Part shown: positions 63,280 through 64,000 of the stretch, in pieces | Layout: each line of letters starts with the position of its first letter | Numbering within the stretch: position 1 is the stretch's first letter | From: Alentia gelatinosa | Lineage: Eukaryota > Annelida > Polychaeta > Phyllodocida > Polynoidae | NCBI GenBank assembly: GCA_950022655.1 | Contig: OX465579.1 | Span: forward strand, 139,881,118-139,945,117 | Length of the DNA: 64,000 nt | Direction: 5' to 3' | Position numbers and translations under genes: made by a program | Notes under the pieces: model-generated | What the model was told of the DNA's origin: nothing | The model's database searches: none | Seen by the model: only the letters and a program-made list of their open reading frames with translations

Positions 63280-64000
63280 CTGTGTAAAATAACCATCTAT
63301 GACAGGGAACCTTTACAAAAAATACTTCAGTTACCCGGGATACAATATAAGGAAAGCTAGTTATTTTTGCTCAAACAGATTTGAATTCTAATATGAATTC
63401 CGCTCTTCAATGAAATTCAGATATTGATAAGCCTAAATCAAATTGGTCCGAGGACCACTGCAGAGAAGTGTACGTTCTTCTTGACACATGTTTGGTTAAC
63501 CAAAAGCGGGATTTCCACAAAGAAAAAAGTTGCAGAAACATAGGAAAGACTAAAGGCAGTGGAGCGATGCTAAGCAGACTTCAGTGTAACATGCCTAAGA
63601 ATTAAATGCAAGAGATTAGAGTAATTATTACAGCACAATGAGTAACAATACTTAATATTCTGGCTTTGAAAAATTATATGTCAAAAAACCTTTATAGATA
63701 CGTTGCTTAAATAGTAGGAAGCCACAAATTGTACACTTATAAATCTGGTTTTTTTGTAAAACGACTGAATTAAAATATTGAAATGTGGTACTACCTACAC
63801 ATTGATACTGATCTAAGTGATGAACATGGTAATTTAAACAAGTGGTTTGCCATTTTCACACTTTAGGACAATACGATCGACCTGCTTTGGGCCGCATGGG
63901 GCTTACCTGTACTAATTCTCAATAGAAAATAATGCAAAGTTCAATAAAGGCCCAGCCCCCTGAAGCAAGAAAAACCGAGGGTATGCCCCACTGTTGCGAT
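63280..64000 (-). other. 5' intron of UQCRH, right edge
   Basis: No start-codon exon is visible. A good - strand donor context (TACAG|GTAAGC near 63905) has stops in the needed frame upstream, so it would suit only a non-coding exon. The first coding exon is probably beyond 64000. Confidence 0.4.

Overview
The window is a piece of an intron-rich, AT-rich, repeat-laden animal nuclear genome, most consistent with an invertebrate such as a mollusc or another lophotrochozoan. The reasons are a six-exon Wnt8 gene, a nuclear gene for a mitochondrial complex III subunit, a mag/SURL-like Gypsy retrotransposon, DIRS/Ngaro-type tyrosine-recombinase retroelement remnants and many DNA-transposon MITEs. 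There are no operons, bacterial signals, rRNA or convincing tRNA genes.

Three host genes can be supported. (1) At the left edge, up to base 2593 on the + strand, is the 3' end of an unrecognised gene: three phase-compatible exons ending in a small Cys/His segment. (2) A complete Wnt8 ligand gene on the + strand, 21244-40716, has six exons whose splice phases all agree and which give a 328-residue secreted protein. A CpG-rich block sits immediately upstream. Its large introns carry a degraded tyrosine-recombinase retroelement (34.1-37.8 kb), a non-LTR RT fossil and several MITEs. (3) A UQCRH (cytochrome bc1 hinge protein) gene lies on the - strand, 58940-63279. Four exons are visible and the first lies beyond the right edge. 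Its acidic N-terminal region has grown into an in-frame ETVEAV repeat of about 80 residues.

The rest is mobile or repetitive DNA. From 3.8 to 5.8 kb is an ORF1 (gag-like) fossil of a DIRS/Ngaro-type element. From 8.6 to 13.9 kb is a decayed - strand copy of a multi-copy invertebrate protein family of unknown function, split by a 3.2 kb inverted-repeat element (9311-12539) with near-matching TGATC flanks. That element carries a huge degenerate minisatellite followed by its own reverse complement. A second, unrelated minisatellite with the same head-to-head layout lies at 17.39-18.29 kb, next to one copy of a dispersed repeat. At 42499-45650 (- strand) is a Gypsy element with LTRs and target duplication whose gag is joined directly to RNase H/integrase; RT is gone and the first integrase aspartate reads alanine. 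At 48018-53314 (+ strand) is an almost pristine Gypsy element with near-identical LTRs and a 5 bp target duplication; gag and pol are in one frame, separated by a single UGA.

MITE-like elements recognised by their inverted ends include pogo-like (1978-2156), piggyBac-like with TTAA (15784-16420), an 18 bp-TIR element (18509-18917), one in the last Wnt8 intron (39301-39936) and one with GCTTT duplications (54182-54567). All family assignments come from reading the sequence; no database search was possible.
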